Of a stretch of 64,000 nucleotides of DNA, positions 62,116-64,000 are shown piece after piece (within the stretch, counting starts at the first letter, position 1; each line of letters starts with the position of its first letter). Source of the stretch: Alphaproteobacteria bacterium (GTDB lineage Bacteria; Myxococcota_A; UBA796; CAJQPC01); the NCBI GenBank assembly GCA_020632795.1, contig JACKEV010000008.1:868001-932000 (forward strand). The letters are read 5' to 3'. The notes under the pieces are model-generated. The model did no database searches and was not told the origin of the DNA. It worked only from the letters and a program-made list of their open reading frames with translations. The position numbers and the translations under genes were made by a program.

Positions 62116-62137
62116 CGGATCTCGGGAGGGGAAAGCC

Positions 62138-62884
62138 TCAGAACGTGTACTTGAGGTAGCCCGTGCCGTTGAGGCCGAGGTCGAACCCGAACGCGTAGAA
62201 CACGTCGATGTCAGCGCCCACGGAGAAGTGGGCCAGCTTGGAGTAGTACTCGAAGGTGGGGCCGAACAGACCCACCGGGTGCGGGGAGCCGTGGTAGCCC
62301 GGGTCCTGGGGGAGGCCCCACTCGCGGGTGAGCACGTCGGCCTGGTAGCGCTCCTCGTCCATCAGCAGAGGGGAGAAGAGGACGCCCCCCCCCAGCCGCA
62401 GGCCGATGCCGAAGCGGCGGTTGGGGTAGATGGAGTACTCGCCAGCGACCTGGAGGGTGTAGGTGCGGAGGTCGCCCTGGATGCAGGGGGCCGCGCCGCC
62501 CACCATGCGGCAGCCGAGGTCGGCCTGCAGCTCATAGTGCATGCCGTTGTGGATGCCCTGGTAGAAGGACAGCTCCACCGCCGCGGAGTTCTTCTCGCGG
62601 TCAAGAACGTCCTTTCCGAGGGAGAGGCCCACCGAGGTGCCCGCGTTCACGAAGCCCCGGAAGTCGAGCAGGTAGCCGGCCCCGCCAGCGTTGGCCTTGG
62701 CGTACCAGCCCTTGGTGACCTCCTTGATCTCGCCGGAGGCCGAGCGGCGGCTGTTGGACTTCCCCCGATCATCATCCCGATTCTCGTCCCGATCCAGATC
62801 ATCGACGCCGTCCTGGGCGTAGGCAGCTGCAGAGAAGGTGGCAGGGGCCGCGATCAGCAGGGTGAACAGCAGAGTCTGCTTCAT
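62138..62884 (-). CDS. Outer-membrane beta-barrel protein, CglE-like (gliding-associated family)
   Basis: 248 aa from ATG 62884 behind GAGG. Sec signal ends Ala-Ala-Tyr-Ala-Gln. An Asp/Arg/Ser-rich periplasmic stretch precedes about ten amphipathic strands and the protein ends Gly-Tyr-Leu-Lys-Tyr-Thr-Phe, a barrel C-terminal Phe. Pro-His-Pro-Val-Gly-Leu-Phe-Gly-Pro-Thr and Gly-Ala-Asp-Ile-Asp-Val-Phe-Tyr-Ala recall CglE-type adventurous-gliding outer-membrane proteins. Family assignment by eye is moderate. Downstream of the AgmX-like gene, separated by 157 bp and a terminator. Confidence 0.65.
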   Translation of the reverse strand: MKQTLLFTLLIAAPATFSAAAYAQDGVDDLDRDENRDDDRGKSNSRRSASGEIKEVTKGWYAKANAGGAGYLLDFRGFVNAGTSVGLSLGKDVLDREKNSAAVELSFYQGIHNGMHYELQADLGCRMVGGAAPCIQGDLRTYTLQVAGEYSIYPNRRFGIGLRLGGGVLFSPLLMDEERYQADVLTREWGLPQDPGYHGSPHPVGLFGPTFEYYSKLAHFSVGADIDVFYAFGFDLGLNGTGYLKYTF

Positions 62885-62992
62885 GATGACCTCAACAGAG
62901 GGGTTCCTCGGACGGCGTGTTGTAACACATCCAGGAGGGGGGCAGGGCGAGCGGGTGTGGGAGGAGTGCAAATCGTCTTCGGTCTGACGCAA

Positions 62993-63022
62993 GAGTCCCG
63001 GCCAGGGGGCTGGCCGGGACTC
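62993..63022 (-). terminator. Strong terminator after the AgmX-like gene
   Basis: GAGTCCCGGCCAG and CTGGCCGGGACTC form a perfect 13-pair stem around GGGG, 19 bases past the stop, then TTGCG on the minus strand. Confidence 0.85.
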
Positions 63023-63041
63023 GTTCGCGGAAGGGAGGAGC

Positions 63042-64000
63042 CTACCCGGGGGAGAAGAGGAAGGGGTAGGACACGATGACGATACCGCCGCCCTTGGGCT
63101 CGGGGAACTTGAACCGCATGAAGCGACCGTTGATGCAGTTCTCGACCGCCGGGCTGCCCATCGTGGAGGCCTTCGTCGAGGCCGAGGACACCGTGCCGTC
63201 CTTCGCGATGACGAACTTCACGACGATCTTGCCGCCCAGGTTCGGGTTCTTCGTCAGCTCACGCTGGTAGCAGTAGCGGATCTGGTTCATGTTCCGCTTG
63301 ATGACGGCGTCGATGAGCGACTTGTCGAGGGCGCCCAGGATGATGGGGTCGCCGCCGATCTTGGAGATGCCGCCCTCGGACTTCTCGCCGAAGTTGCCGC
63401 CGCCCTGGCCGTAGCCGGAGGCGCCTGAGCCACGACCCTTGGTGCCGAGGCCGCCGAGGCCGTCCGCCGTGCCGCCGCCGCCGAGGCCGGAGCCGCGAGA
63501 GCCGAGGCCGCCGGAGCCGATCTGGGTGCCCTTGGCGCCGATGAGGCCGCCGATGCCGCCGGCGATGTCGGAGGTCAGACCCGAGGAGCCGAAGACGCCG
63601 TCCATCTCGGCGCCGTCACGCATCGCGCCGAGCACGCCGGCGTTCTCCGCGATCTCCTTGTCGATCTTCTTCTTGTCCATCTCGACCTTCTCGCCCTTGG
63701 CCTTCTCCATCTTGGCGTCCTTCTTGCCGACCTTGCCCTCCTCCTTCTTGGCCTTGGCGCCTTCACCCGCGTCGGGGTTCATGTCGGGCTTCTTCTCCTT
63801 GGGCTGCTCCGGGGGCGGCTTCTCGAGGAGGAGCTCGACGAAGCGGTCGGGATCTCCATGGTCTCGGTGGCCGGCCGCGGGGGCATGGTCGAGACGATGA
63901 TGCCCGCCATCAGGCCGAGGAAGGCCACGAAGGTCATGATGCCCAGGAAGGGGTAGTCGAGGTCGTCGGTGATCTTCGCGATCAGCTTCTTGCTGGCCGG
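63042..64000 (-). CDS. AgmX/PglI-type TonB-like protein, 5' truncated and frame-disrupted
   Basis: The C-terminal 110 residues (Ile-Arg-Tyr-Cys-Tyr-Gln-Arg-Glu-Leu ... Gly-Gly-Lys-Ile-Val-Val-Lys-Phe-Val-Ile) are the AgmX/PglI C-terminal TonB-like domain of Myxococcota gliding and envelope transducers. Upstream lies a Gly-rich linker (Gly-Gly-Gly-Gly-Thr-Ala-Asp-Gly) and Lys/Glu-rich coiled coil. Before Asp-Arg-Phe-Val-Glu the frame changes: the transmembrane helix Phe-Leu-Gly-Ile-Met-Thr-Phe-Val-Ala-Phe-Leu-Gly is read in another frame, so one base seems missing near 63846-63851. The gene continues beyond the right edge. Probably works with the downstream CglE-like barrel. Confidence 0.7.
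   Translation of the reverse strand, partial: GQQEADREDHRRPRLPLPGHHDLRGLPRPDGGHHRLDHAPAAGHRDHGDPDRFVELLLEKPPPEQPKEKKPDMNPDAGEGAKAKKEEGKVGKKDAKMEKAKGEKVEMDKKKIDKEIAENAGVLGAMRDGAEMDGVFGSSGLTSDIAGGIGGLIGAKGTQIGSGGLGSRGSGLGGGGTADGLGGLGTKGRGSGASGYGQGGGNFGEKSEGGISKIGGDPIILGALDKSLIDAVIKRNMNQIRYCYQRELTKNPNLGGKIVVKFVIAKDGTVSSASTKASTMGSPAVENCINGRFMRFKFPEPKGGGIVIVSYPFLFSPG

Overview
The window looks like chromosomal DNA from a GC-rich Myxococcota (old Deltaproteobacteria) relative. The evidence is the very high GC with GC-ended codons, the density of lipoproteins built from Asp-rich 'metal-binding' repeats, RCC1-like repeats, choice-of-anchor-D, fibrinogen-like and FG-GAP modules, a PilY1-like protein, and at the right edge a CglE-like beta-barrel followed by an AgmX/PglI-type TonB-like protein (families tied to myxobacterial gliding). 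No tRNA, rRNA, insertion sequence, integrase or CRISPR array was seen, and no gene-free gap exceeds about 300 bp.

Layout. 1-4.05 kb (minus): an operon of unrecognised genes ending in two tandem RCC1-like lipoproteins. 4.1-13 kb: exported proteins, including a cytochrome c/copper monooxygenase-like lipoprotein, an LVIVD propeller, an Asp-repeat/fibrinogen-like lipoprotein and a sialidase-like lipoprotein. 13-21 kb: an RRM protein with a broken Gly-rich tail, a [2Fe-2S] ferredoxin, an MFS-like carrier, a glutamine amidotransferase coupled to a gamma-glutamyltransferase, a DUF4476 protein and an adenylate cyclase. 21-26.3 kb: an ATPase plus RloB-type TOPRIM pair (AbiL-like defence) beside a DpgA-like type III polyketide synthase operon with a palindrome at its promoter. 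26.3-43 kb: RsgA, a membrane protein, large repeat lipoproteins, a FabL-type reductase coupled to a parvulin, a radical SAM/FtcD/thioredoxin-TPR cluster, a His-tailed EamA transporter and a GT2 glycosyltransferase. 43-48.4 kb: a complete RND efflux operon. 48.5-64 kb: envelope proteins, an AmpG-like carrier, PilY1-like protein, a B12-type radical SAM enzyme, TrmB, a GMC oxidoreductase, a lone ribosomal L3 gene and gliding-type envelope genes.

Functional themes. Well over a third of the genes encode exported proteins or lipoproteins, and several share an acidic Asp/Thr tether after the lipobox. Genes are tightly packed: co-directional neighbours overlap as ATGA, GTGA, TTGA or TGATG, and convergent neighbours often have stop codons that touch. 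The most system-like units are the DpgA operon, the AbiL-like pair, and the amidotransferase/gamma-glutamyltransferase pair.

Caveats. Three places show reading-frame breaks in otherwise convincing genes (about 3.87, 13.53 and 63.85 kb), two of them in G/C runs, so residual assembly indels are possible. Family names come from reading motifs by eye; no database search was run.
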